Source: Luteitalea sp. (lineage in GTDB: Bacteria; Acidobacteriota; Vicinamibacteria; Vicinamibacterales; Vicinamibacteraceae). Taken from it: a DNA stretch of 64,000 nt. The stretch spans positions 54,625 to 118,624 of the forward strand of contig WHTZ01000001.1 of NCBI GenBank assembly GCA_009377495.1. Direction: 5' to 3'. Under the pieces are notes generated by a model, which was not told the DNA's origin, ran no database searches, and saw only the letters and a list, made by a program, of their open reading frames with translations. How positions within the stretch are numbered: position 1 is the first letter of the stretch; each line of letters begins with the position of its first letter. Made by a program: the position numbers and the translations under genes. Positions 38,028-46,740 of this stretch are shown in pieces.

Positions 38028-38092
38028 TTGACGTGATCTGGCGCCATCGCTACACTGTGCGAATCCCTTCGGTGCTTCCCAGCCACCGAAAC
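38028..38092 (+). promoter_or_regulatory. Promoter and 5' hairpin of secreted-protein unit 2
   Basis: TTGACG (38028-38033), a 17-base spacer and TACACT (38051-38056), followed by TTCGGTGCT-TCCC-AGC-C-ACCGAA (38068-38090). The stem is identical to that at 35689-35710, while the loop and the bulged base differ. The leader to the ATG at 38351 is about 290 bases. Confidence 0.65.
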
Positions 38093-38350
38093 GGTCGAGG
38101 TTGCGCTTGCGCTTGCGGCCGTTGCAAGTGCGGTGTCGATACGTTTGCGGTCGAGTCGTGCAGCTCATTCCCCTCTCGTCCGATACGCTCATCGGAGGGT
38201 GGGCTGACGGCCGCCCGGCCAACTCGTGCCTGACTCATTCGTGCCGGTGTCACAGCGTCGCTGGTGGCGTCTGGCTCCCAATTCGTGGAGCCTTGACGCG
38301 GGGCCCGCGCGGCGGCGAGACGCCCGGCTGGGAAAGGACGACCTACACCC

Positions 38351-39637
38351 ATGCGGAGCCATGCAAGGGTTCCGATCGCTCTGGGGCTTGCGGGCGCGCT
38401 CTGGGCGGTCGGCTGCACTGAAAGCGACAAGAGTCGAAATCCGCTGAGCCCCGACGTGGCCGGCCCAATCGCGGGGGTCACGATCAGCGCCCCGGCTCCA
38501 AGTGAGCCGGCCAATGGCGCCGAGGTCACAGCCGGGGAGCCCATCACGCTCGCGTTCAAGAACGCGGGCACGAATGGCGAGCGGCCGCTTCGACAGCACG
38601 TCCAGCTCGCGCGCGATCAAGAGTTCTCGGAACTGATTGTCAATGCCGACAAGGTGCCGCTGAGCGAGGAGGGCCAAACGCAGTATCGCGTGCCGGAAGA
38701 GCTCCCGCCCAATGAGACCTACTATTGGCGTGCGCGCGGCCTCGATGGAGCCAACACCGGAAGCTTCTCCGCGCCCGTGTCGTTCAAAGTTGTCGCGGCA
38801 GTCGTCATCGAGCCGCCGGTACCGGCACAACCGGCGGACGGCAGCGTCACCGAGAACATGACGCCACCCCTCGTCGTGAACAACGGTCAAGTCAGCGGGC
38901 CTGCCGGCCAGGTGGTGTATCGCTTCGACGTGGCGAAGGATGCCGGCTTTGAATCGATGGTAGCGGTACTGACCGTACCTCGTTCCGAGGACGCGCAGAC
39001 GTCAGCGCCCCTGGGCGCCGTCGAGCACAACCAGCAGTTCTTCTGGCGGGTGCAAGCCGGCAACGGCTCGGTGACGAGCGAATGGTCACCGACGGTATCG
39101 TTCCGGACGCCAGAGGAGCCGGCTGGGCCCGAGCCGCCGCCGGCGCCTGCTCCGCCGCCAGGGAATCCGCCGCCGGATCCTGACCCAAGCCCTGACCCGG
39201 ATCCACCGCCGGCACCGCCACCGGGAGGCGGCGGCAATCGCGCGCCGGATCCGCCGGGCGGACAGTACTTGCCGAGCCCTGGCTACGGTCCATCGGTGGT
39301 CCAGCAGGTCGCGCAACAGTTCCCCGACGACCTCCGCCACTCGTGTCAGGAAGACGAGGGTGCCCGCGGTTGGGTGTTCCTCGATCGCGTGGTTGCGGCG
39401 CTTCGGCAACATGACACACGTTGGGGTTACAACTGCAAACGCGGCAACTGTGGCGACCCGTCGCGGGACGTCGTGTCGTACCACGCCGCAGCAGGGCCCG
39501 AGGTCGAAGGTGCACGGGGCGTGTGGGTGATCGACGTGCTCACGGGACACTGCGGCCCGAGTCCGACGCCTGGCTGGTTGAACCATGGCTACGAGCCCGG
39601 CGGCGGAGCCGGGTGGACGAGTCGAGGGAAGTTCTAA
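38351..39637 (+). CDS. Lipoprotein 2 (two FnIII/Ig-like repeats, Pro-rich linker, shared four-Cys C-terminal domain)
   Basis: The 428-residue protein has a lipobox (LWAVGC), two beta-sandwich repeats of about 100 residues (SEPANGAEVTAGEPITLAF ... YYWRARGLDG and AQPADGSVTENMTPPLVV ... FFWRVQAGNG) and a Pro/Asp-rich linker. The last 124 residues (305-428) match the C-terminal domain of the preceding gene, with Cys332, 362, 367 and 401 at the same spacing and DTRWGYNCKRG. N-terminal parts of the two genes are unrelated. Probably an outer-membrane surface lipoprotein. Function is unknown. Confidence 0.8.
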   Translation: MRSHARVPIALGLAGALWAVGCTESDKSRNPLSPDVAGPIAGVTISAPAPSEPANGAEVTAGEPITLAFKNAGTNGERPLRQHVQLARDQEFSELIVNADKVPLSEEGQTQYRVPEELPPNETYYWRARGLDGANTGSFSAPVSFKVVAAVVIEPPVPAQPADGSVTENMTPPLVVNNGQVSGPAGQVVYRFDVAKDAGFESMVAVLTVPRSEDAQTSAPLGAVEHNQQFFWRVQAGNGSVTSEWSPTVSFRTPEEPAGPEPPPAPAPPPGNPPPDPDPSPDPDPPPAPPPGGGGNRAPDPPGGQYLPSPGYGPSVVQQVAQQFPDDLRHSCQEDEGARGWVFLDRVVAALRQHDTRWGYNCKRGNCGDPSRDVVSYHAAAGPEVEGARGVWVIDVLTGHCGPSPTPGWLNHGYEPGGGAGWTSRGKF

Positions 39638-39680
39638 CGAGGCCGCAGCCCTACGGGCCGCGCCCTCGACGCTCACTCGA

Positions 39681-39720
39681 CGCACCGAACCTTGACTCAA
39701 AGAGTCAAGGTTTCGGTGCG
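39681..39720 (+). terminator. Terminator of lipoprotein unit 2
   Basis: CGCACCGAACCTTGACTC (39681-39698), 3-base loop and GAGTCAAGG-T-TTCGGTGCG (39702-39720), 18 bp with one bulge. It is homologous to the hairpin at 37933-37966, including the flank CGACGCTCACT. Confidence 0.8.
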
Positions 39721-39759
39721 TCAAGAGTTCTAACGGGCGTCAAGGGCCAGCGGTATAGG

Positions 39760-39780
39760 CCCTTTACCCCTTTACCCCTT
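39760..39780. repeat. Octamer repeat (CCCTTTAC)
   Basis: Two full and one partial CCCTTTAC units before the GT39-like gene. It is the complement, as a cyclic unit, of the AAGGGGTA array at 4008-4031. Confidence 0.75.
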
Positions 39781-39801
39781 CGTTAGTGCTAGATTACCGG
39801 C

Positions 39802-41439
39802 GTGATACGCCGGTCAGCAGTGCCGACGGCTGTGTCGTCGACGGTCACGGCAAGGCCGTTGCGGATCCGCGGGCGCTTCCTCCCAATCGACCCGGTACTG
39901 ATACTGATCCTCGCCTTTGGGGCCGCGCTGCGGCTTCTCTACGTCACCGCGCCGTTTGGCGAAGCCCATCACTTTCGACAACTCTACAATGCGGACATCG
40001 CCCGAGCCTTTGCCGAAGAGTCCCTGAACATTTTCTATCCGATGGTGAACTGGGGCGGTCCGGCTCGCTATGTCGCCACCGAGTTTCCGCTCAGCCAGTT
40101 TCTTGTCGGTCTGCTGTATGTCGCGTTCGGTGAGAACGAGATATACGGCCGCGTCGTGAGCATCGTCTTCTCGCTGGGCACGGTTGCGGCGGTGTATGCG
40201 CTCGGCCGTTACTGGTTCGGCGCGAGCGTGGGACGAGGCGCGGCGTTCCTCCTGGCGATCTCGCCGAGCCAAGTGTTCTTTGGACGCACGTTTCTATCGG
40301 ACGTCCCGATGGTCTGCTTTTCGGTGATGGCGCTGTTATGGTTCACGGTCTATGTCGACACCGCCAGGCGCTCTGCTCTCATTGCCGGAGCAATCTCGTT
40401 AGCGGTCGCGGGCATGGTGAAGCTTCCTGCTGTGCTCGTGCTCGCGCCGATCTTCTACCTCGCGTGGGAGCAGAGGCGTGGGCAGTGGCTGCGGGATCGC
40501 AGGCTCTTGGTAGCGACGGCAATCGCACTGATCGCCATTGGCGCGTGGTATGTCCATGGATACTTCATCTTCAAGCAAACGGGCTTGACCGTGCCGCTCT
40601 ACGCGGCCTCAGCGGTCTATCCGTCGCCGCTTGCGGACACGCTGCTGCCCTTCGAGAGCGTTTCTCATTGGCCGACGGTCGCGCTGCTCGTCGATCCTGC
40701 CTTCTATGCGGACATGTTGAATCGGGTGTGGGACCTCCACCTCACACCACTCGGCGTCGCCGGCGCCGCGCTCGGCTTTCTCCTGACGTGGCGCTCCCCG
40801 CGCCGGCGCATTGTGGATGTGTGGATGTTGGCTGGTGTGCTCTTCTTCTTCGCGACGGCAAACGGCCAAAGTCGACACGAGTACTACCAGCTTCCGCTCC
40901 TGCCGCCCGCTACGTTGTATTTTGGGCTCGCCGCTGCGCCGCTCTTTGATAAGGATTGGTTGGGATCGAGGGGACCACGAGTGCTGATGTGGACCGCGGC
41001 GGCGGTGCTCCTTGCGGCCCTTGCGGCGCACAGCTTCCACCACAGTCAGATCATCCCGCGCTACTTTCGGCCAGACCCCTTGCCGCCCAGAGAGATCCAA
41101 GCGGGCAACATGATCGCAGAGGTCACTGATCCCCAGGATCTATTTCTCACCGTCGAGTTCCCAAGTGGGGGCAATCAATCGCCCATCCTCCTCTATCGAG
41201 CGCACCGAATCGGTTGGAGCCTCGACCTCGACGCGATCACACCCGAGGCCATCCAACTGCTGCAACGAGAGTACAAGGTTCGTTACTTCGCGACGAACAT
41301 CTGGGACGTCCTGGTGGCCAGGCGTCCGGACATCGCGGAGTACTTGAGCCATTTCCGCACGGTGCACCTTCCAGGTATGGTCCCGAGATTCCGCCTGATC
41401 GACCTGTCCGTTCGCGTTGATCCGCCCGGAACGCCATGA
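39802..41439 (+). CDS. GT39/ArnT-like membrane glycosyltransferase (PMT_2)
   Basis: The 545-residue protein has 9-11 helices and the PMT/ArnT pattern of an acidic residue in the first periplasmic loop (GEAHHFRQLYNADIARAF), FLSDVPMVCFSVMALLWF and RHEYYQLPLLPPATLYFG. Such enzymes move a sugar from a polyprenyl-phosphate donor to lipid A, protein or a polymer at the periplasmic face. GTG 39802 is used. It is convergent with the O-acetylation operon and may be part of the same polysaccharide pathway. Confidence 0.85.
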   Translation: MIRRSAVPTAVSSTVTARPLRIRGRFLPIDPVLILILAFGAALRLLYVTAPFGEAHHFRQLYNADIARAFAEESLNIFYPMVNWGGPARYVATEFPLSQFLVGLLYVAFGENEIYGRVVSIVFSLGTVAAVYALGRYWFGASVGRGAAFLLAISPSQVFFGRTFLSDVPMVCFSVMALLWFTVYVDTARRSALIAGAISLAVAGMVKLPAVLVLAPIFYLAWEQRRGQWLRDRRLLVATAIALIAIGAWYVHGYFIFKQTGLTVPLYAASAVYPSPLADTLLPFESVSHWPTVALLVDPAFYADMLNRVWDLHLTPLGVAGAALGFLLTWRSPRRRIVDVWMLAGVLFFFATANGQSRHEYYQLPLLPPATLYFGLAAAPLFDKDWLGSRGPRVLMWTAAAVLLAALAAHSFHHSQIIPRYFRPDPLPPREIQAGNMIAEVTDPQDLFLTVEFPSGGNQSPILLYRAHRIGWSLDLDAITPEAIQLLQREYKVRYFATNIWDVLVARRPDIAEYLSHFRTVHLPGMVPRFRLIDLSVRVDPPGTP

Positions 41440-41453
41440 CGCGTCGGTCGGCC

Positions 41454-42815
41454 TCACGGGTCCCTCTTCAGGCGGAGCACCTTCCAATCGCCGAACGCGA
41501 GCTCCCGCGTGGCGAACTGGTAGATCACGACCCGCTTGCCGGAAAGCCGATCAGCGCTTCTGCCAAGCCCTCGCCACAACATCGCGCGCGTGGCAAACGC
41601 ACCGTCGTTATTCTGCACGATGCGGTCGACGGGTCGCTGGAGCTCGTAACTGAGCTGCTCCGCGAAACCTCCGGAATCACCCCAGCCCATTGACTTGAGC
41701 GCATAGATGTTGCTGAAGCTATCGCCGAGGAGGAGGATGTCAGCCGATCGCGACGGCTGCCACGGCGTACCGTCCGCCGCGAGCACGCGTCGCAGCGATA
41801 CGGACTCCGGCGGGTACAGCAGTTGGCCCGGCGGTAGGTCGAGCATGAGCGTGATGTCGCCGGTGTTCCGAACTTCGCGACGCTCCGTCCTGTAGCCCGG
41901 CGGCGGCAGAGTGGGAAGCGAGACACGGCTCCTCAAGAGCTCGCCCAGCCGCGTCGCTGCGAGCTGCATCATCTCGGGACGCCAGTGTGTGTCGGTGGAC
42001 AAGTACGCCGGGCCGCCCGAACGGCGGCGAGCATCGACGAAGATCTGGGCAGGATCGAAGACGAGCACGCCCTCGCCTCTGAGATCCCTGGTGAGCGCGC
42101 TATAGGACGGATTCTGCAGTGGCGTCGGCCAGTCGGCGTAGGCGCCAGCGAGGCTCCCTGGTTGGATCGTCGCCTTGACGGGTGTCGGCATGACCACCAG
42201 CGTGATGCCGCGCGCCTCGAGATCGCGCTTGAATTGGACGATCGCGACACGAGGGTCGGGTTGGGGCGCGTCGGTCCACTCGCTCGCGGACGACGCCCGC
42301 CGCTCGAGCTGGGCGGGCACCAGAAACGCGCGTCCGGTCACGTACTCGACGTCGGGCCGATAGAAGAGCCAGCCGTCGCGACCGCGATACACTTGCTCGT
42401 TCCCGACGCCCAGCCATCGGCTCAGAATGATCTGCATGGGCGGTCGCAGCAATCGACCGAGCCGCGATTCATCTTCGAGCGCGTTCTCGAACGACTCCAG
42501 GCTCGCGAGCACCGCGCGATTGGCGGTGACCGTGCGCCCCCACCGATCGGCTTGCGCCCGATCCGCGTCCGCGAGCGCAAACGAGATCTCACGGGGCAGA
42601 CCGATCAGATGCGACCAGGCCGGCTCGGTCGCCTCCGTGGCCGATGCCCGCACGATGGCCACCCATTCGAAGAGCGGCACTGCAATGACGAACGCGACGA
42701 ATGCGACGATCAGACCTCGGACGATGGCCGGTGCGACCGTCGTCTGGCCGACCTCGATCTTGGCGATCTCTTCCCGCAACGGCTCCGACTTCGAGAAAGC
42801 GATCTGTTCGGCCAT
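41454..42815 (-). CDS. AlgJ/AlgX-like O-acetyltransferase (SGNH-like)
   Basis: The 453-residue protein has an N-terminal helix (IVRGLIVAFVAFVIAVPLFEWV), then the AlgX/AlgJ SGNH-like fold: GRDGWLFYRPD, VVMPTPVKATI, LSTDTHWRP with the Asp-x-His pair and ILLLGDSFSNIY with the catalytic Ser. It would transfer acetyl groups to an exopolysaccharide in the periplasm. ATG 42815 is used; the frame stays open far upstream but that part is antisense to the MBOAT gene. The gene follows the MBOAT gene by 5 bases. Confidence 0.88.
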   Translation of the reverse strand: MAEQIAFSKSEPLREEIAKIEVGQTTVAPAIVRGLIVAFVAFVIAVPLFEWVAIVRASATEATEPAWSHLIGLPREISFALADADRAQADRWGRTVTANRAVLASLESFENALEDESRLGRLLRPPMQIILSRWLGVGNEQVYRGRDGWLFYRPDVEYVTGRAFLVPAQLERRASSASEWTDAPQPDPRVAIVQFKRDLEARGITLVVMPTPVKATIQPGSLAGAYADWPTPLQNPSYSALTRDLRGEGVLVFDPAQIFVDARRRSGGPAYLSTDTHWRPEMMQLAATRLGELLRSRVSLPTLPPPGYRTERREVRNTGDITLMLDLPPGQLLYPPESVSLRRVLAADGTPWQPSRSADILLLGDSFSNIYALKSMGWGDSGGFAEQLSYELQRPVDRIVQNNDGAFATRAMLWRGLGRSADRLSGKRVVIYQFATRELAFGDWKVLRLKRDP

Positions 42816-42820
42816 GGGAA

Positions 42821-44254
42821 CTAAAAGATGAAATAAATGAACGGATTGTACGCCTGGGTCGTGAGCACCACCGTGGAGAGCAGCAGCAACGTGACGACCG
42901 CTGCAGCCTTGGGCCACGTCACGGTCCGCGTCCAATCCCACGTTTGCGGGCACGACCACGTGATCAACGCGGCAACGACGAACGTGAGCAAATAGTACGG
43001 CTGATATACGAGGCCGGCGAGCAGCCCGGCACCTTCTTGCGTGGCGCCTTGTCCGACCATGTAGCCGATGTAGCGGGTGGCTGCCGGCAGATCGGATGCA
43101 CGGAAGAACACCCACGTGAACAGCACGATCACGAACGTCAGGCCGACACGAAGTGGCGCCGGGAGACGACCGTAGAGAGCTGCCTTGCCCGACAGGCGCT
43201 CGAAGGCCAGCAGGGCACCGTGCAGCCCGCCCCAGATCAAGAAATTCCACGCGGCGCCGTGCCAAAGCCCACCAAGGAGCATGACAATGAACAGGTTCAT
43301 GTACGTGCGGGCGGCGCCCTTGCGGTTGCCCCCCAGCGGGACATACAGGTAGTCGCGCAACCAGGTCGACAAAGAGATGTGCCAGCGTCGCCAGAACTCG
43401 GTGATCGATTGCGAGCGGTACGGGGAATCGAAGTTCTTCGGGAACACGAAGCCAAACATCAAGCCGAGGCCGATCGCCATGTCCGAATAGCCGCTGAAGT
43501 CGAAGTAGATCTGGAAGGCGTATGCCGTCACGCCGTACCACGCATCGAGCGTGCCCAGCGACCCGGCGTCGAACGCCAGATCCGCGATCTTGCCGCATGG
43601 GTTGGCGAGGAGCACTTTCTTGGTGAGACCGAGCGAGAAGAATGCGATGCCGCGGGTGAACTTGGTTGCCGTGTGCGTCCGCGCTTGGAGCTGGTCGGCC
43701 ACCTCGGCAAAGCGGATGATCGGCCCCGCCACGAGCTGGGGGAACATCGAAACGAAGCACGCGAAGTCGATGAAGCTGCGGATGGCCGACACGCGCCCGC
43801 GGTACACGTCGATCGTGTAGCTCATCGACTGGAACGTGTAGAAGCTGATGCCCAGCGGCAGTGTGACCCGGAGCGCCGTGTCCAACCGCAGTGATGGCAG
43901 ACCGATCCACTCGACGAGCACGTCATAGCTCTCGACGCCGAAGTTGAAGTACTTGAAGAAGCCCAGGAGGCCCAGGTTGGTACAAAGGGAAACCACAAGC
44001 GCCAGACGCATCGTTCGCGTCTGCGCCGCACCCGCCACCTGTAACGCTCGCTGGCGCTCGATCACCAGGCCGCACGCATAATCGTTCACCGTCGAAGCAA
44101 ACAGCAAGACGGTGAACAGCGGATTCGCCCAGCCGTAGAACACGTAGCTGAGGGCCGTGAGAATCAGGTGCTTCGCGCGCCGGGGCGCCGCGTAATAAAG
44201 CGCCAGGCAAACGGGGAGGAAATAGAAGAGAAAGAGGTACGAGCTGAAGACCAT
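42821..44254 (-). CDS. MBOAT O-acyltransferase (AlgI/DltB-like)
   Basis: The 477-residue membrane protein begins MVFSSYLFLFYFLPVCLALYY as AlgI does and holds the MBOAT motifs PLGISFYTFQSMSYTIDVYRG, SGYSDMAIGLGLMFG, PYRSQSITEFWRRWHISLSTWLRDY and the catalytic-His motif GLWHGAAWNFLIWGGLHG. It moves acetyl groups across the inner membrane for the AlgJ-like partner. It follows the lipoprotein gene after 20 bases. Confidence 0.93.
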   Translation of the reverse strand: MVFSSYLFLFYFLPVCLALYYAAPRRAKHLILTALSYVFYGWANPLFTVLLFASTVNDYACGLVIERQRALQVAGAAQTRTMRLALVVSLCTNLGLLGFFKYFNFGVESYDVLVEWIGLPSLRLDTALRVTLPLGISFYTFQSMSYTIDVYRGRVSAIRSFIDFACFVSMFPQLVAGPIIRFAEVADQLQARTHTATKFTRGIAFFSLGLTKKVLLANPCGKIADLAFDAGSLGTLDAWYGVTAYAFQIYFDFSGYSDMAIGLGLMFGFVFPKNFDSPYRSQSITEFWRRWHISLSTWLRDYLYVPLGGNRKGAARTYMNLFIVMLLGGLWHGAAWNFLIWGGLHGALLAFERLSGKAALYGRLPAPLRVGLTFVIVLFTWVFFRASDLPAATRYIGYMVGQGATQEGAGLLAGLVYQPYYLLTFVVAALITWSCPQTWDWTRTVTWPKAAAVVTLLLLSTVVLTTQAYNPFIYFIF

Positions 44255-44274
44255 GCGGGCAAGCTGTTCTGGCT

Positions 44275-45714
44275 CTAATTGTCACCCGCATCGTAGTAGA
44301 GGGGAAGGTCGGCCGCCTCGCTCTCGTCGATGAGTCGCTCGCCTTCGAGCTCCGGATGGGCGTCGTAGCGTTCCAGGGTCAGGCGATGCACGCTGCCCGG
44401 CTCCTTTCGCGCGCCCGCGAGCACGCGCACGTCACGGATTGCCCACTGCGCCACCTGAATTCGCTGCTCGTTGTACTTGCCTTCGAGCACCTTGACGACC
44501 TCGTAGCCATTGACGACGAGCGCGTTGCGGTACGGCGCGATCGATTGCGGCGTGGGGATGGTCCCCGCACGCACCAATCGGGCTTCGACGACGACGCGCT
44601 CAGCCCCAGATTCCGGTGCGTCCGCGCTTGATCGGTCCTCGGCGTCCGCCTTGGCTGGCGGACCGAGGCTGGCGCTCGACGGTACCGGGTGCGCGTCCTG
44701 ACTGCGATCGATCCAGACGTCCGGGTATCCGTCGCCGAGATCGTTGTGCGTCACGCGTGCCCACGCTTCGACCTTGGAGAGGTCAGCGCTGAAGCGGCCC
44801 AGATAGACCTCAGTCTGCTTACCTCCACTGCGTACCTGGTTCTCGCCCCCTTGGTTGTACGGACCGGTGAGCACCAGAAACCGCGGATGGTTCGTCCAGC
44901 GCGGGTGGTACACCTCCGGGTTCTTGAAACCTGGCGCGCCATTGAGGCTGACGGTCCACCGCTTATCACTGGCCACGTCGACCATCGTCACGTTGCGATG
45001 GGCACCGTCCAAGTACCAGAGCAGCTCGCTCCCCACGTTCGTCATGGAGGCCCAGCATCCCTCGCCGAGCTTCTGAAAGGGCCCGTTCGGCAGCTTTGCC
45101 ACGCCGATGTTCGGCCAAGGAAATTCGCCACCAGCCGTGCGCCCGTCGGCCGACAGGCGAAGGCTCATCACCCTCGACTTGTTCCAGACCATCTCTCGCT
45201 TCGCCGGATCGTCCACGGGAAATCTCGTGACGGTCCCGAACCAGTACGGTTGGTCCTCTCGCTCGTTGTCGCTCCCGGCGTAGACCCATTCACGGCCATC
45301 CTCCGGATCCTGCCAGACAGCGAGCGCGAATCCGCTCGCGATCTGCTCGAAGCGGGTGCCCTCCCAGTCGGCCAGGAACACTTGCGGTCCACCCACAGCG
45401 TTCGGGCGACGGGAAACGATGATGCGGTCGCCGCGCGGCGTCAGCATGGGCTTCACGTAGCTCCCCGGCTCGCGGCGAATCACGCGCTCCCCTCGCTCAT
45501 CATCCGTATCGAAGCCCATCAGCACGAGATTGTCTAGCTGGGCAAATGGATCGCTCCCGTCGTGCTGGACCCAAACGACGCGGGTGTGCGCGCCGGTCAG
45601 ATTGTGGACCGCAGCCGCTGGTCCCTCGCGCGTCTCAGTTCGGCTCGAGCACGCCCCGATCAGCAGCGCGAGCGCCGTGACCAAGGTGAGCCGAGCCGCG
45701 TGTGGTCTCTTCAT
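44275..45714 (-). CDS. Lipoprotein with TolB/WD40-like beta-propeller repeats
   Basis: The 479-residue protein has a lipobox (ALLIGAC) followed by repeats such as MLTPRGDRIIVSRR, VFLADWEGTRFEQIASG, MSLRLSADGRTAGG and VTMVDVASDKRW, typical of TolB-like propellers. The last third has a mixed domain (RLVRAGTIPTPQSIAPYRNALVVNGYEVVKVLEGKY). It is first in the operon with the MBOAT and AlgJ genes, which hints at a role in binding or handling a polysaccharide; this is inference. Confidence 0.78.
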   Translation of the reverse strand: MKRPHAARLTLVTALALLIGACSSRTETREGPAAAVHNLTGAHTRVVWVQHDGSDPFAQLDNLVLMGFDTDDERGERVIRREPGSYVKPMLTPRGDRIIVSRRPNAVGGPQVFLADWEGTRFEQIASGFALAVWQDPEDGREWVYAGSDNEREDQPYWFGTVTRFPVDDPAKREMVWNKSRVMSLRLSADGRTAGGEFPWPNIGVAKLPNGPFQKLGEGCWASMTNVGSELLWYLDGAHRNVTMVDVASDKRWTVSLNGAPGFKNPEVYHPRWTNHPRFLVLTGPYNQGGENQVRSGGKQTEVYLGRFSADLSKVEAWARVTHNDLGDGYPDVWIDRSQDAHPVPSSASLGPPAKADAEDRSSADAPESGAERVVVEARLVRAGTIPTPQSIAPYRNALVVNGYEVVKVLEGKYNEQRIQVAQWAIRDVRVLAGARKEPGSVHRLTLERYDAHPELEGERLIDESEAADLPLYYDAGDN

Positions 45715-45776
45715 ACGCAAACCGTCTCAACTCAGGATGGTAGCATTGACACCAGCTCATCGGATCCGGTGCTCTC

Positions 45777-46490
45777 ATGATTGTCCGTCGCACGGCGACA
45801 CACCTGCTGCTCATCACGCAGCCGGACCATGCAGCGCTCGCGGCGCGCATCATGGCACACTGGCGTGCCGACGGCTTCCCAACCAGGCGAACGCGCGAGG
45901 TTGTGTTAGAGGCGGTCGGGCAGCACGACATCGGCTGGACGGCCGAAGATACGGTACCTCGACTCGATCCCTCGGCACAGGCTCCCTACGACTTCATTTC
46001 TGCGCCTGCTGACGTCCGCCAGCGCATCTGGCCGCGCGCCATCAGCCAGATCGAGCCAGCGTCACGTTACGAGGCGGCACTCATCGCACAGCACGCGAGG
46101 ACGGTGTATCGCCGCCACGAGGATGACGCAGCCTGGCAGCCGTTTCTCGACCAGATGGCGCGCGAACGCGACCGCCTCGTCGATCGAGCCGACGAGGCCG
46201 CGTTCCGTGGCTTCCTCCAAGACTATGCCATCGTCGCGATTGGCGATCTGCTGTCACTCACCTTCTGTAACGGCTGGGCCGAGCCAGTCGACATCGACGG
46301 CTATCGCGTCCACCTTCGTGGCGATGTCCTCCAGGTACATCCTGACCCGTTTGACGACGCGACCGTCCCGATGGCCGTGGCGGCGCGTCAGCTCCCGCGG
46401 AAGGAGTACTGCACGGCGCTCGACCTACTGGACGCCTTTCGCACGGCACCGATGGTCACTCTAAGGGGCGAAGCGGTCGGGAAGGACTAA
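45777..46490 (+). CDS. DUF3891 family protein
   Basis: The 237-residue protein matches DUF3891: a His-rich start (LLITQPDHAALAARIMAHW), EAVGQHDIGWTAED with two His and Asp, RYEAALIAQHARTVYRRH and LQDYAIVAIGDLLSLTFCNGW. The pattern suggests a metal-dependent helical hydrolase, but no activity is known to me. It is divergent from the acetylation operon and precedes the phosphate island. Confidence 0.8.
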   Translation: MIVRRTATHLLLITQPDHAALAARIMAHWRADGFPTRRTREVVLEAVGQHDIGWTAEDTVPRLDPSAQAPYDFISAPADVRQRIWPRAISQIEPASRYEAALIAQHARTVYRRHEDDAAWQPFLDQMARERDRLVDRADEAAFRGFLQDYAIVAIGDLLSLTFCNGWAEPVDIDGYRVHLRGDVLQVHPDPFDDATVPMAVAARQLPRKEYCTALDLLDAFRTAPMVTLRGEAVGKD

Positions 46491-46494
46491 GAGA

Positions 46495-46735
46495 GGGGTC
46501 AGGGGCCAGGGGTCAGGGGTCAGGGCCGTCCCAGGAAACAGGGACGAGTGCCCAAGGGATCAGCGCCGGGAGAGCTTCTTCCAGCACTACACTAGTTGTC
46601 CGTACACCACGATGCATTCAAAGTGCGCCTCACTGCCCTGCGCTCGAAGAAGCTACAATCAGCCCTGACCCCTGAAGGACTGATCCCTGAAACCTGAGAC
46701 AGCCCTGACCCCTGACCCCTGTTCCCTGACCCCTT
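46495..46735. repeat. Inverted pair of heptamer arrays (GGGGTCA ... TGACCCC)
   Basis: Four units of GGGGTCA/GGGGCCA at 46495-46522 face complementary TGACCCC-type units at 46664-46735, with 141 bases between. In the spacer AGCTTCTTC pairs with GAAGAAGCT. This fills the gap 46491-46740; no gene is visible in it. Confidence 0.85.
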
Positions 46736-46740
46736 CTCTT

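Noticed and set aside
42816..43910. Upstream extension of the AlgJ-like frame to 818 codons
   Set aside because: It is an alternative frame within the MBOAT gene, with no family similarity; the true start at 42815 precedes the known N-terminal helix.
46495..46735. CRISPR array
   Set aside because: Repeat unit is 7 bases with no spacers.
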